Assembly (NCBI GenBank): GCA_027943335.1 | Contig: BSBK01008843.1 | Coordinates: forward strand, 147,501 to 211,500 | DNA: 64,000 nt | Source of the DNA: Chamaecyparis obtusa | Taxonomy: Eukaryota; Streptophyta; Pinopsida; Cupressales; Cupressaceae | Reading direction: 5' to 3' | Part shown: positions 22,195 through 33,179 of the stretch, one piece after another | How the letters are laid out: each line of letters begins with the position of its first letter | Numbering within the stretch: the stretch's first letter is position 1 | Made by a program: the position numbers and the translations under genes | Notes under the pieces: generated by a model | What the model was told of the DNA's origin: nothing | Database searches by the model: none | What the model saw: the letters and a program-made list of their open reading frames with translations, nothing else

Positions 22195-23221
22195 ATGGTT
22201 CATGGTAGAGGAAATGATAATGCTATCATGGATATGTTGAAGCAAATTGGAACTAGGCTTGAAGCCATAGAGACAACCTAGAGAAGAGGTGCACATCTTG
22301 AAGATGTTAGTGATGAAGAAGCAGCAACACCTAATCGTAAACCTAAAGTTGAGCAGGATGACGAAAGACTCTTGAGAGTTTTGTCTAAGGCTAACTCTAG
22401 ATGTGCATTTGAAGTTTCTTTCTATGATGGAATACTTGAGACCGATGCACTTTTGGATTGGATCTCTGAGATGGATAAATACTTCTAGTATGAAGGTACT
22501 CTTGATAATAAGAAGGTTAAGATAGCAATCACAAAGTTGAAAGGTCATGCATCCCTTTGGTGGGAACATTTGCAACCTAAGAGACAGAAGAGAGGAAAAG
22601 AAAAGATCAAAACATGGATGAAAAATTCTTGGAAAGATGAAGAAGAAGTTCCTTCTAGCTGACTAAAAAGTTAGTTTGATGAGAAAAATGAAAATTTTTA
22701 GACAAAAGGACATGACTGTGAAAGAATATACTCAGGAATTTTACAAATTGGATATCAGATTTGGACATGTGGATGATGAAGTTGAGAAAGTGGCTAGATA
22801 CCTGAATGGTTTGAGGACATCGATTCAAGATGAGATCAACTATGTGAAAATAGATAATGTGGAAGAAGCATGCCAATTTTCTTTGAAGGCTGAAGAGAGA
22901 TTGACAAAAATAGATGAACAAAGACAAAGAGGAAGAGGTGGCAGATTTTAGAGAAGTAGAGGAAGATCTTATGGAGAAAGTAGCAGATTTGACAATGCAG
23001 TACAAGATAAAGGATTGAAAGATGAACTTGCTAAAAGAGGTAATTACTCTAGAAGTAGCTATACTAGTTACTCAAAGAATAACAATAGTGGGAAAATAAA
23101 AGAGAAGTCTTGGTTTAAAGGCACTTGTTACAAATGTGGTGAAGAAGGACATAGAGCTTTTGAATGTACTAACTTTGGAAAAAATACTGGAGATAATGGA
23201 AAAAATAATTTGGCTTGTTAA
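22195..23221 (+). pseudogene. gag: gag of gypsy B
   Basis: Starts at the first ATG after the leader (22195, MVHGRG). It encodes a chromovirus Gag: a coiled N-terminal part, then the capsid (about 22400-22900) with KLKGHASLWWEHL and KDMTVKEYTQEFYKLDIRFG. An Arg/Gly-rich linker follows, then a CCHC zinc knuckle, CYKCGEEGHRAFEC (23126-23167), that binds RNA during packaging. A frameshift lies near 22620-22680, and stops lie near 22279, 22488 and 22951, so it is non-functional. It parallels the gag of element C. Confidence 0.88.
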
Positions 23222-23836
23222 GAAGTTGAGGAAATGTCTAATGAACCTGAACATGGTGAGAACTTGATTCTAAGAAGGATCTTGTGGAATGAAGAAGCTG
23301 ACGAGGAACCTATTCTAAGGAAACATTTTTTCAAAACCAGATGTAAGATTGCTAATAAATGTTGCAAGGTAATCATTGATAGTGGAAGTTCTGACAATTT
23401 TTCATCTGAAGAGCTAGTTAACAAATAGCAGTTACAGAGATTGAGACATCCTAACTCTTACCATATTGCTTGGATCTAGAAGGAGCATAAACTACTTGTA
23501 AGTGAATAATGCCTTGTTAAATTCAAAATTAGGAATTGTCATGATGAAGTCTTGTGTGATATTATGCCTATGGATTGTTGTCATATTCTTTTGGGTAGCC
23601 CTTGGCAGTATGATAAGAAAGCTTTGCATGATGGTAGATTGAATCAATATACTATTTGGATGGATGGGAAGAAAAAATTATTATTGCCTTTAGTAGAGAA
23701 GTTTGATGAAGGTCACTGTACTACAGTCAGAGTATGCTTGGCTGATGGTAAAATGTTTGCAAGAAAAATGAAAGAAAAAAATGTTTATTTTGCTTTAATT
23801 CCAAGGAAAAGTAAGAAACAAGATGAGTTAGAACAT
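23222..23836 (+). pseudogene. Protease of gypsy B
   Basis: Retropepsin-type aspartic protease region. The active-site loop is VIIDSGSSDN, with the catalytic Asp at about 23378 in a D-S-G triad. Stops interrupt the flap region around 23427-23510. The C-terminal block CCHILLGSPWQYDKKALHDG (ORF starting 23552) carries the conserved ILLG. It is continuous downstream with the start of RT, as in a chromovirus gag-pol polyprotein. Stops make it non-functional. Confidence 0.85.
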
Positions 23837-25380
23837 GCACCCGAGGTTAAATCTTTGTTGACTAAATTTCATGACATTATTTTTGATAATGTACTTGATG
23901 GTTTATTGCCTATGAGAAGTATAAGTCATTGTATAGATTTGATACCTGGAGCTAGTTTTCCTAATAATGCACCACATAGGTTGACTCATGATGAAAATAC
24001 TGAGTTGAATAGACAAGTGCAATAATTTCCTAAGAGATATTTGATTAAGGAAATTTTGAGTCCTTGTGCATTACCTACTATGTTAGCACCTAAAAAGAAT
24101 GGAGAATGGAGAATGTGCACTAATTCTAGATCTATAAATAAGATAATAGTAAAGTATAGATTTCATTTGACTAGGATGGATGACATAATGGATGCTTTGA
24201 GTGGAGTGAAGTATTTCACAAAGATTGATTTCAAAAGTGGATATCATCAAATTAGAATTAGAGAAGGGGGTGAATGGAAAACTTCTTTTAAGACTAATAA
24301 AGGTTTATATGAATGGTTGGTTATGCCTTTTGGATTTGACTAATGCACCTAGTGCTTTCATGAGGCTAATGAATGAAATTCTGAAAAGATTCATGGGTAA
24401 GTTTGTGATTTTATATCTTGATGACATTTTGATATTTAGTAAGAGTGAGGAAGAAGATCTTGAACATATCAGACAAGTATTGCAAAGATTGAAGAAAGAA
24501 AAGTTGCTAATTAATTTGAAGAAATTTTCATTTATGAAAGAAGAGATTTTGTACCTTGGTTTTGTAATTTCAGTTGATGGATTAAAATTGGACCCTGATA
24601 AAGTAAGAGCTATACTTGATTGGCCTACACTAGAGAATGTTGGAGAGGTAAGATCATTTCATGGATTGGCAAGTTTTTATAGGAAGTTTATTATAAATTT
24701 TAGTTCTATTTGTAATGCTATGAATGAAACTATGAGAGGAGATAAAAGGGATTTCAAATGGACACATGAAGCACAAAGGAGTTTTGAAACTTTGAAACAA
24801 AGAATTTCAGAATTGCTTATACTTTCTTTGCCTTATTTTAGTAGATTTTTTCAAGTTGAATGTGATGCTAGTGGAAGTGCAATTGGAGCTGTTTTGAGTC
24901 AAGAATGAAGACATGTAGCTTTCTTTAGTGAGAAGTTGAATGATCCTAAGAGAAAATATTCAATTTATGACCAGGAATTCTATGCTATTATTCAAGCTTT
25001 GAAGAAATGGAGACATTATTTGATGCCTAAAGATTTTGTGGTGACTAACCATAAAGCTTTGTAGTATTTGGGAAGTTAGAATAAATTGAATCAACGACAT
25101 ATGAAGTGGGTTGATTTCTTGCATAATTTTTCCTTTTCATTGAATCGTAAAAGTGGATAGTCAAATAAGGTTGCTAATGCCTTGAGCCAAAGAAGAAGTT
25201 TGTTGATAGAAATGAAAGTTGAGGTACTTGGTTTTGATGATTTGAAGTTTTTGTATTAGACTGACATTGATATTGCATAATGTTGGAAAGCTTGTAAAGA
25301 ACAAACAATGAGTGATAAGTGGATTGATTATTTCATTCAAGAAGACATGTTGTTTAAAGGAGTTTAATTGTGCATACCTA
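23837..25380 (+). pseudogene. Reverse transcriptase and RNase H of gypsy B
   Basis: RT begins near LLTKFHDIIFDNVLDGLLP and includes [27 protein letters not shown] and the catalytic YLDD at 24414-24425, followed by ILIFSKS. A one-base frameshift lies at about 24340, between MPFGF and LTNAPSAF. The connection domain ([11 protein letters not shown]) leads to RNase H with the catalytic block [17 protein letters not shown], then a stop at 24906. TNHKAL in the later motif lacks the usual DH pair. At least five stops or frameshifts. Order and motifs are those of a plant chromovirus. Confidence 0.9.
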
Positions 25381-26470
25381 GAGGATCTATGAGAGAGAAC
25401 ATAATAAAGGAAAAACATAGTGGTGGACTTACTGGACATTTTGGGATTGATAAGACTGTGAAATTGATTTCACAAAGATACTTTTGGCCATAGATTTATA
25501 AAAATTTTCAAAGAATGGTTAGAGGTTGCAGAATTTGTCAAACAACAAAAGGAACTAGTTAGAATTTTGGATTGTATACACCTTTTCATGTACCTGATAG
25601 ACCTTCGAAAGATGTGAGTATGGACTTTGTTCTTGGATTGTCTAGAACTAAGAGAGGTAATGATTCCATTTTGGTAGTGGTTGACAGATTTTCTAAGATG
25701 GCACATTTGATACCTTGTAAGAAGACATCTGATACATTGCATGTAGCTGAATTATTTTTCAAGGAAGTGGTAAGATTGCATGGATTGCCTAAATCTATTT
25801 TTTCAGATAGAGATACTAAGTTTACTAGTTACTTTTGGAGAACACTTTGGAAAAAGATGAATATTGAATTGAAGTTTAGTTCTGCATTTCACCCTCAGAT
25901 AGATGGATAGACTGAAGTTGTGAATAGAAGTTTGGGAAACTTCTTGAGATGTTTAGTTGGAGATAAGCATGCTAATTGGGATTTAGTTTTGGCACAAGTA
26001 GAGTTTTCATATAATAATTCTATGAATAGAAGTACTAAGAGGACACCATTTGAGATTATCACTAGATTTCATCCTAAAGGAACCACAAAGTTGAGAGATT
26101 TACGTACTAAGACAAGGAGAAGAGCTGAAGCTAAGGATTTTGAAGTATACACGAGAACTTTCCATGATGAAGTTAAAAATAATTTGGAGGACAACAATCT
26201 GAAATATAAATAGAGAGTAGATAAGATAAGGAGACATAAATATTTGAAGTTGGAGATGAGGTTATAATTCATTTGAAGAAGAATAGATTTCTAGTTGGTA
26301 CCTACAACAAGCTAAAAAGGAATAAATTTGGACCTTGTACGATTCTGAAGAAATTTGACAGTAGAAATGCTTATGAAGTGGAATTACTAGAGGACATGGA
26401 TATATTACCTATATTCAATATTATGATATCTTTGAGTACTTTGAATCAAATGATGAGAATAAAGATGATC
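25381..26470 (+). pseudogene. Integrase of gypsy B
   Basis: The N-terminal HHCC zinc domain reads KEKHSGGLTGHFG...CRICQ (about 25405-25545). The catalytic core (25572-26213) has MDFVLGL with the first Asp, SDRDTKF with the second, and TEVVNRS with the Glu. The core is intact apart from one stop (UAG) before TEVVNR at about 25908. The C-terminal part includes KLKRNKFGPCTILKKF (the GPY/F-like module, 26273-26473). Would insert the cDNA into the host genome if intact. Its D, D and E residues are all present, in contrast to element D. Confidence 0.88.
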
Positions 26471-26660
26471 TAGATTATCCTAAGAAGATTAGGGACAACA
26501 TCAAGAAGATCTTGAATAATAGGGTAAGCAAGAGTACAAGAGGAAAAGACTTCATGGAATACCTAGTTCAATGGAAAGATAAGCCAGTGGAAGAAAGTTC
26601 ATGGATTACAAAAGCTAAGTTAGATCTTTGTGATTTAGGTCAGATTATGAGTAATGCCTA
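26471..26660 (+). pseudogene. C-terminal chromodomain of gypsy B
   Basis: Reads ...SKSTRGKDFMEYLVQWKDKP, then VEESSWI. YLVQWKDKP...SSW is the core of a chromodomain, which in chromoviruses tethers integration to chromatin marks. It follows the integrase after a frameshift and ends at a stop near 26660, about 35 bp before the 3' LTR. Element D has the same order with a more decayed copy. Confidence 0.8.
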
Positions 26661-26694
26661 ATGTGGACATCAATTCTTTTTTAACCTAGGTGTT

Positions 26695-28704
26695 TGATGC
26701 AAGAGAATCTTGGGTCTTGAGAAATCTTACATCCCCAAAAAAATATTTCCTGTTTCATGTACCAGTCTGATGTTTTTTTTAATTCATTGTTTCTATTGGT
26801 TTCTTGCATTGCAAAGTTAATTTGGTATTGAAGACCTAATCTAGACCACTCTCCTAAGATCACATGTCCTAATTCACTTGGATCTGGAAGTTATCACAAT
26901 TTTACTCGAGCATCAATTTTCTGCTAGTTTTCCTCATGAAACATGTGATATTTCATCTTGCACCATTCCGTGCAAGGAAATTGGATCTTGCACGGTTGGA
27001 TATCTGTTCTTGGATCATGTTTTATTTTTAATTATGGGAAAAATAGGTTTTGAAGGGGCCCCAAAACCCTTTAACAAAGATATAGAAAGATAGGCATGAT
27101 AAACCAAAAAAACTATGAACTATCCCAAAAAGGAAAAGTCTACATAGGGGACACTTACCATATTTTCAATAAAAACTAACTTCAATAAGAAAAAAGTGCA
27201 GAAAGCTAAACAAAGGAAAAAAAAACCACCAGCAAGGTGAAACCAAAAAGTCCTTCAGCACCAAGATCAGGTGAGAGTCTTCAAGAAGCACTTTGATTCC
27301 TCCAGCTGACTCTCCATAGTCTTGATTGAGTCTTTCAGCTTCATGATATCCTGATCCTCAACCTTAATCTTCTTCTTAGTATTTGACCTAGTTCTGGTTC
27401 TCAGCCCCATTTGCTGACTAGGAAAAGTCAAATCAATTTTATCAATCATGGAGCCATCTTTGTTACCTTCCAGCACACTAGTCAAAGTTTTCAGGTTCTC
27501 CAAACTAGACTTCATTCCATAATTTGTCATAATGAGAAGATTCTTTAGCATAGCATCATTCTTACTATTGTTCTCATTAATGAGGCCTATGGCTATCTCT
27601 ACAACTTTTTTGTTTTTTTCCTCTAGCTTAGTATAGTATTCAGAACCGTAATAAAAAAATCAACTTTAGCATTAGAAGCTACCTCCGTCTTGAGATTGTC
27701 AACATTTTCCTCCAGCATAATGTTCTTTGTTTCCAACTTGATACACCTGTTCTTCAAATATTCAATGAGGTCATTATGTACCCATTTGTCCAGATTGTAG
27801 CTGTAAATAGACTTATTCTTATCAATTTGAAGGGGAGTCATAACAATAGATCTTTTAACATGATAATCCATCTCTCTGAGATCTTCCTGTAAATGGCTAG
27901 ACCTTTTACTATCAAAGCTTCTCTCACTATCATCCTTCTTATTCTTCTTACTAGAGTAGGGGGAATCAGTAGAATCTGGCTTTTCCTTGTCCATAGCCCT
28001 TAGGTTCTCTTTACCTGAGTCTAAATAGCAATATTATACACTACATTATTGATCTCCTTATCATTTTTATTACCCTCCTCTTCAGCTTCATGAGAAGGGT
28101 TAACCTTTCCCTTAGCCTCATTAATAATATCATCACTAGTGGTCAAGATATCAGGGTTGGTCTTATCCCCTATGTTGAGATTGTCTTGTTCAGTCCTAAA
28201 ATAGCCCTCCATAATATCAATAATGTTTTTAATAACAGCCTTAGGATTGACCATTTCTTCCTCCTCAAGGGTGTGAGTACAAGAGTTAGACTTGTCAGTG
28301 TAGCCCTCTCAAGAATCGTTAGCAGCCTTAGCTTCATTATCAGGTGAAGCCCTATTCTTAGTTTCATTAATCTCAAGCTTGGTAATATCATCACTCACTT
28401 TCTCCTAACTAGCTTTCAACCTTGAATCTTCATTAGAAGCCACATTATCCTTAACAACCTCAGAAATTTTTTTTCTGAGGAATCCTTTATAGTCTCCAAG
28501 CCTTCCTTGAGCTCTAAAGAAACAGAGTCAGGCGTAGAAGAAGGAAGGTTTTTTTTTCACATTGTGTTTTGTTATTTCTTTCTTTAGTTTTGGTTTCTCC
28601 TTCTAAGTGGACCTATATTGTAATTAAATGCCTGACTGGCCAACTTGTGGGTTTGCTGGCTATATATTTGGAGCTTAGGTATAGAAGTAGAAGAGAAGAT
28701 AATA
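26695..28704 (+). repeat. 3' LTR of gypsy B, interrupted and truncated
   Basis: Piece one, 26695 to about 27011, starts TGATGCAAGAGAATC and matches 7244-7570. Piece two, about 28561-28704, matches 17935-17969 and 21645-21800 (GTTTTGTTATTT, AAGTGGACCTATATTG). An insert of about 1.55 kb separates them. Relative to the 5' LTR, piece two lacks about 40 bp near 28679. It stops abruptly at about 28704, where the RT of element D begins, so the last 240 or so bases of the LTR are lost. Confidence 0.82.
27012..28560 (-). pseudogene. Insert in the B LTR carrying a coiled-coil reading frame
   Basis: A minus-strand reading frame of about 400 codons, broken by a few stops and frameshifts. The blocks in order are: an acidic N-terminal part (SLELKEGLETIKDSSEKK, near 28530), VNPKAVIKNIIDIMEGYF (28254-28021), a Lys/Asp/Ser-rich part (27994-27900), a heptad-rich segment with LKNRCIKLETKNIMLEENVD (about 27780-27690), and a C-terminal part with a basic KKKIKVEDQD and MESQLEESKCFLK, ending at 27267. 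About 255 bp of AT-rich 3' sequence follows. It contains the inverted pair GGTTTTGAAGGGG / CCCCAAAACCC at 27048-27071 and ends at a T-rich edge. I recognise no family. It could be a captured gene, a retroposed copy or the extra ORF of an LTR element. No convincing target duplication is visible. Confidence 0.45.
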
Positions 28705-31087
28705 ATGTATGAGTGGTTGGTTATGCTTGTTGGTTTAATTAATGCACCAAGTACTTTTACGAGGTTGATGAATGAAGTTTTGAAGAAATTCTTAGGTAAA
28801 TTTGTGATTGTATACCTAGATGATATTCTGATATTCAGTAAGACTAGAGAAGAAAATTTGTTGCATGTTAAACAAGTATTGCAGAGGTTGAAAGAAGAAA
28901 AGTTGCTGATAAATCTAAAAAATTATTCTTTCATGCAGGAGGAGATTGTGTATTTGGGATTTGTGATTTCAGCTAATGGTTTGAAGATGGATCCTGAAAA
29001 GGTTGAAGCTATTTTGAATTGGCATACACCTAAGAATACTAGTGAGGTAAGATCATTTCATGGTTTGGCAAGTTTTTACCGAAAGTTCAATAGAAATTTC
29101 AGTTCAATTTGTAATTCTATGACTGAGACTATGAGAGGAGATAAAAGAGAATTCAAGTTGACACATGGAGTTGATAAAAGTTTTGAGACTCTGAAGTAGA
29201 AGGTTATTGAATTGCTTGTGTTGGAATTGCCTGATTTCAATAAGGTATTTCAAGTGGAATGTGATGCAAGTGGAAGTGCAATAGGAGTTGTGTTGAGTCA
29301 AGAAGGTAAACCTATTGCTTTCTTTAGTGAAAAGTTGAATGATGCAAAAAGGAAATATTATGTGTATGATCAAGAACTCTATGCTATTGTTCAAGCACTG
29401 AAGAAATGGAGATATTATTTGATACCGAGTGAATTTGTGTTGTATACCGATCATAAAGCTTTACAATATTTGGGTAGTCAGAATAATTTGAATCAGAGAC
29501 ATATGAAATGGGTTGCATATTTCTAGAGTTATACATTTGTGACAAAACATAAGAGTGGAGCTACTAATTGAGTTGTAGATGCATTGAGTAGAAGAAGATA
29601 TTTGATGACCAAGATGAAAATTGAAGTTCTTGGTTTTGATGACATGAGATATTCTTATGAATTTGATCCTAATTTTTCTACGTTGTGGAGAATGTGCAGA
29701 GCAACTATTCAAGATCAATCAAGTACGAAATGGGAAGAATATTTTATTCAAGGAGGTATGTTGTTCAAAGGTATTCAGTTGTGTATACGAAGAGGATCAA
29801 TGTGAACTAATTTGATAAAAGAGAAACATAGTAGTGGTTTGGCTAGACATTTTGGTGTTGATAAGACAATGAATTTTCTTAAGGATAAATACTTTTGGCC
29901 ACAATTGTATAAAGATGTTTAGAAATTTATGAAAAGTTGTGGAATTTGTCAAGTTGAAAAAGGAGTAAGTAAGAATACTGGATTGTATACACCGATTTCT
30001 GTTCCTGAGAAACCTTGGATTTATATTAGTATGGATTTTTTTCCTTGCTTACCAAATACAATAAGACGTAATGATTCTATATTTTTTGTTGTGGATAGAT
30101 TTTCTAAAATGGCACATTTTATACCCTATAGAAAGATATCAAATGCAGTACATATAACAAATATTTTCTTTAAGGAAATTTTTAGATTGCATGGATTACC
30201 AAGGAGTATCATCTCTAACCGAGATAGTAAATTTGTTGGATACTTTTGGAAGACTCTTTGGAGAAATTTTAGCACCAAGTTGAAATATAGTTCTACATTT
30301 CTCCCATAGACCGATGGACAAAAAGAAGTTGTGAATAGAAGCTTGGGAAATCTTTTGAGATGTTTACTTGGAGACACACCAAGTAATTGGGATTCTATGT
30401 TGGCACAAGAAGAGTTTGCATACAATAATTCAGTGAATAGGAGTATTGGAAAAAAAACTTTTGAGATTGTAAATGGCATACAATCAAGAGGTATATCATA
30501 TTTGAGGGATATTGCTGATGAAGGAAAGAGAAGTGCTGAAGTAGTAAAATTTGTTGATTACATGAAGATGTGAAACATAAGTTGGAGAAAAGTAATCAGA
30601 AATACAAATATTGAGCTTATAGATCTAGAAGACATAAGACTTTTGCAGTCGATGATGAAGTAATGGTTCATTTCAAGGAAGGAAGATTTCCTATTGGAAC
30701 ATATGGGAAGCTGAAAATGAAGAAGTTTGGTCCTTACAAGATTTTGAAGAAATTTGATAGTGGAAATTCTTATGAGATTAAGTTACTTGATGACATGGAT
30801 ACATCACCTATTTTTAACATTTTTTTTTTTGTATGAGTACCATGAGTCGGATGAAGAAATGACAGTACCAAATGATTATCCTAAGAAAGAGATAGAAGAA
30901 GTTGAGTAGATTTTGGAACAAAGAATTGGTAGAAGTACAAGAGGAAAATAGTACATATTGAATATCTAGTAAAGTGGAAGAATAGACCGGTTCAAGATAG
31001 TTCATCGATTTCATAGTCTACATTGGATTCAGATTGGATTTTACCTACTTCATGATTTGGAGAACCATTTCAAATAACCCTGGTGTC
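28705..31087 (+). pseudogene. Partial pol of gypsy D (RT to chromodomain)
   Basis: Starts inside the RT ([17 protein letters not shown]), directly fused to the B LTR. It then has YLDD (28813-28824), [11 protein letters not shown], RNase H with [11 protein letters not shown] and [10 protein letters not shown] (about 29239-29480), and HHCC integrase (KEKHSSGLARHFG...CGICQ, about 29821-29950). The integrase core has MDFFPCL, then SNRDSKF, where relatives have SDRDTKF, then KEVVNRS. The second catalytic Asp is thus Asn. The tail includes a degenerate chromodomain (about 30900-31010). There are about ten stops or frameshifts. Identity with B is high enough to call it the same family, but the LTR differs. 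Gag, protease and the first half of RT are missing. Confidence 0.87.
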
Positions 31088-32779
31088 TGATGCAAGAGAA
31101 TCTCAAGTCCTTGGCAATACTGTGTCACCAAAAACATGTTTGTGTTTTCCTGTGTTGCTTGGTTCCTACTTTGACTGAGTTGGTTTGGTGTTGCTTGGTT
31201 TCCTTTGTTAACTGGGGTTGGTCGGTTATCTCTCTAGCATTTGGTGAATATCCTTGGTGCTCGGTGATGCTTTTTTGGTGCTCAGTTATCCTTTCTTACC
31301 AAGGTGTTTATTTTAGTTTCCTATTGAGGCCAACTCTTGCAATTAATTATGGTCACAAATTTAATGCTGGTACCTATCATTGGGAAGCATGTGGACCTAG
31401 ATTTGGTTGTTCCTTCCATTGATGGTGGATCTAAAGACTAAATTTTTTGGTAGCCTCTTGTATATATTGTACTCTTTATTTGTAGTTTTAGGACATCAAT
31501 CAAGACATTAGTGGGAGAAGTTAGAATATTAAAGATTGCTTTAGATCCTCGCATGTTGGAGGACTTATGTACTTGAATTATAATATCTAGCCTAAATCAG
31601 GAAGGCCTTATAGCCTAACATGTATGAATCAAATTGAATAAATATAAGAAGTGTTAGAAATAGGAAATACTGAGAGGAGGGGGTGAATCAGTATTTCACA
31701 AACTTTTACTTTTTCCCACTTATGGATATAACAGATTACTTTAGTGCATACAAATATTATCAAGCTAATTAACAAACATAGTAGTAAATAGAAAGAACTC
31801 ATAACACATGATATGTTCTTGAGGAAACCCTGGCCAAGGGAAAACCCCGGCAGGGATGGTACCCACAAAGATCACTAATCAAAAGTATCCTGTTAGGGAT
31901 ATTGGACCCTGTTAAGAGTCAATTTACAATATATAGTAGATCTATCCTAGTTAAAGGACTTTAGGCCTTGTTAGAAGCCTTAACCCTATTAGGAGTTAGA
32001 TTACAAAACCTGATCACCAGCTGAGCTCACTACCCAAATAGGTAATAAAAAATGTTTCTAACTATAGTATGGTACTGCTTACAAATTTGCATCAATAGAG
32101 TTTGCTACTATCACAATATACAACTTTCTCAAGTTATCCTTTTCTTTCTTTTCACAAAAAAAATATCATTATCATTACATTTCAAGTATGCCTAATATAT
32201 GAGTTATTAGAGCTAATAACTTTATATGGTTGGCTTCCAAAATATTTATCCAAGAGTAAACATCTAGGATGTCATCCCTTCATAATGTTAAGTCACTATT
32301 TTGACAAGCAAAAATAATCCCTTAACTCTTTCGCTAATACTGTCTCCAAAACTATTCTGTTTGCAAAACTATCTTCGGTAAACTTTGAATAACTTCATCC
32401 GTACAACTCCAAACTTTATGCACAATGAGATGGGGTATCCTCATACTTTTCAAATGCTTTAGTTAACTGTGCAAACAAAAATATTGCTCCAGTGGACGTC
32501 ACCAACTAAATCTTCATCGAGTGCTTTGTCAGGATCACTGTATCCATACTTAGACAATTTCTTCCTTCAACTTGCCATACTTGCATTCTACATTCTGCGC
32601 TCTCAGTAGAGATCATATGTTTCCATAATGACAACATCTATGCATCCACATTAGCCAAATTGCCAACATTATCTACATTCTCTCTCTCACTTGTGTGTTT
32701 GTTTCTTCTGTGTGTGATCTTTGCAAGGTGGACTTGGTTAGGGTGTGCCTTTGGACCCTCCCTCAGTCTCCTCTTACAT
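31088..32779 (+). repeat. 3' LTR of gypsy D, with a solo LTR inside
   Basis: Starts TGATGCAAGAGAATCTC right after the pol remnant and runs to 31651. It then resumes after the inserted Sirevirus-type LTR and ends near CTCCTCTTACA (about 32779). That is about 675 bp without the insert. Beyond the first 17 bases it differs from the B LTR. The GGCCTTATAGCCTAACATGT block resembles the corresponding part of the LTRs at 3436-4470. The right boundary is approximate. Confidence 0.65.
31652..32668 (-). repeat. Solo LTR, Sirevirus-like copia
   Basis: About 1017 bp, starting TGTTAGAAATAGGAAATAC and ending TTGCCAACA. Aligns along its length with the LTR at 45342-46380, sharing the AGGGGGTGAATCAGTAT start, GAAACCCTGGCCAAGGGAAAA, GGGATGGTACCCAC and CATATGTTTCCATAATGA. 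No internal region follows, so it is a solo LTR. The expected 5-bp duplication is not visible (AGAAG on the left, TTATC on the right), so one end may be rearranged. Confidence 0.78.
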
Positions 32780-33179
32780 TAATAATATAATCTAGATTAT
32801 ATACTTATGGATTTCATTTATCCTATTTATTTGTTATGCATTGCAAGTAGTGACACTGGGAACCTAAGGCAACTTGTTATTTGGTTTATTTTTAGTGCTA
32901 ATGTTGCATTAGTCAAATGCATATTGTAAGGGTTCATATTATTTGCAATTGTATTGTTTTGATGGAAACCTTTATTTTTTTTGAAAAACTAATTTTTTGT
33001 CTATTTCCCTATTTTTTTATACTTTCCTCTTGAGTTCTCTAGAGGCAGGAGTTACATATACTATTAGATCTCATGTTGCAATACTAGGAGCCCAATGTGC
33101 CCACTAGGTGTTTTATTGGTTTTTTCATTTTTCTTATATACACAATATTTATTTTTATTAAAACTTTGTTCTTATCCAT
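32780..33179. other. Unassigned AT-rich stretch
   Basis: About 400 bp between the D LTR and the start of the element E gag remnant. No open frame or known motif. A short phrase (TTTATCCTATTTATTTGTTATGCATTGCAA) faintly resembles the E-family LTR near 471-505. It may be the end of a lost 5' LTR plus the leader of element E. Confidence 0.4.

Noticed and set aside
31090..31422. 110-codon Cys/Trp-rich ORF after element D
   Set aside because: Within the D LTR, beginning two bases after its start. LTRs of this family are noncoding and the frame has no motif.
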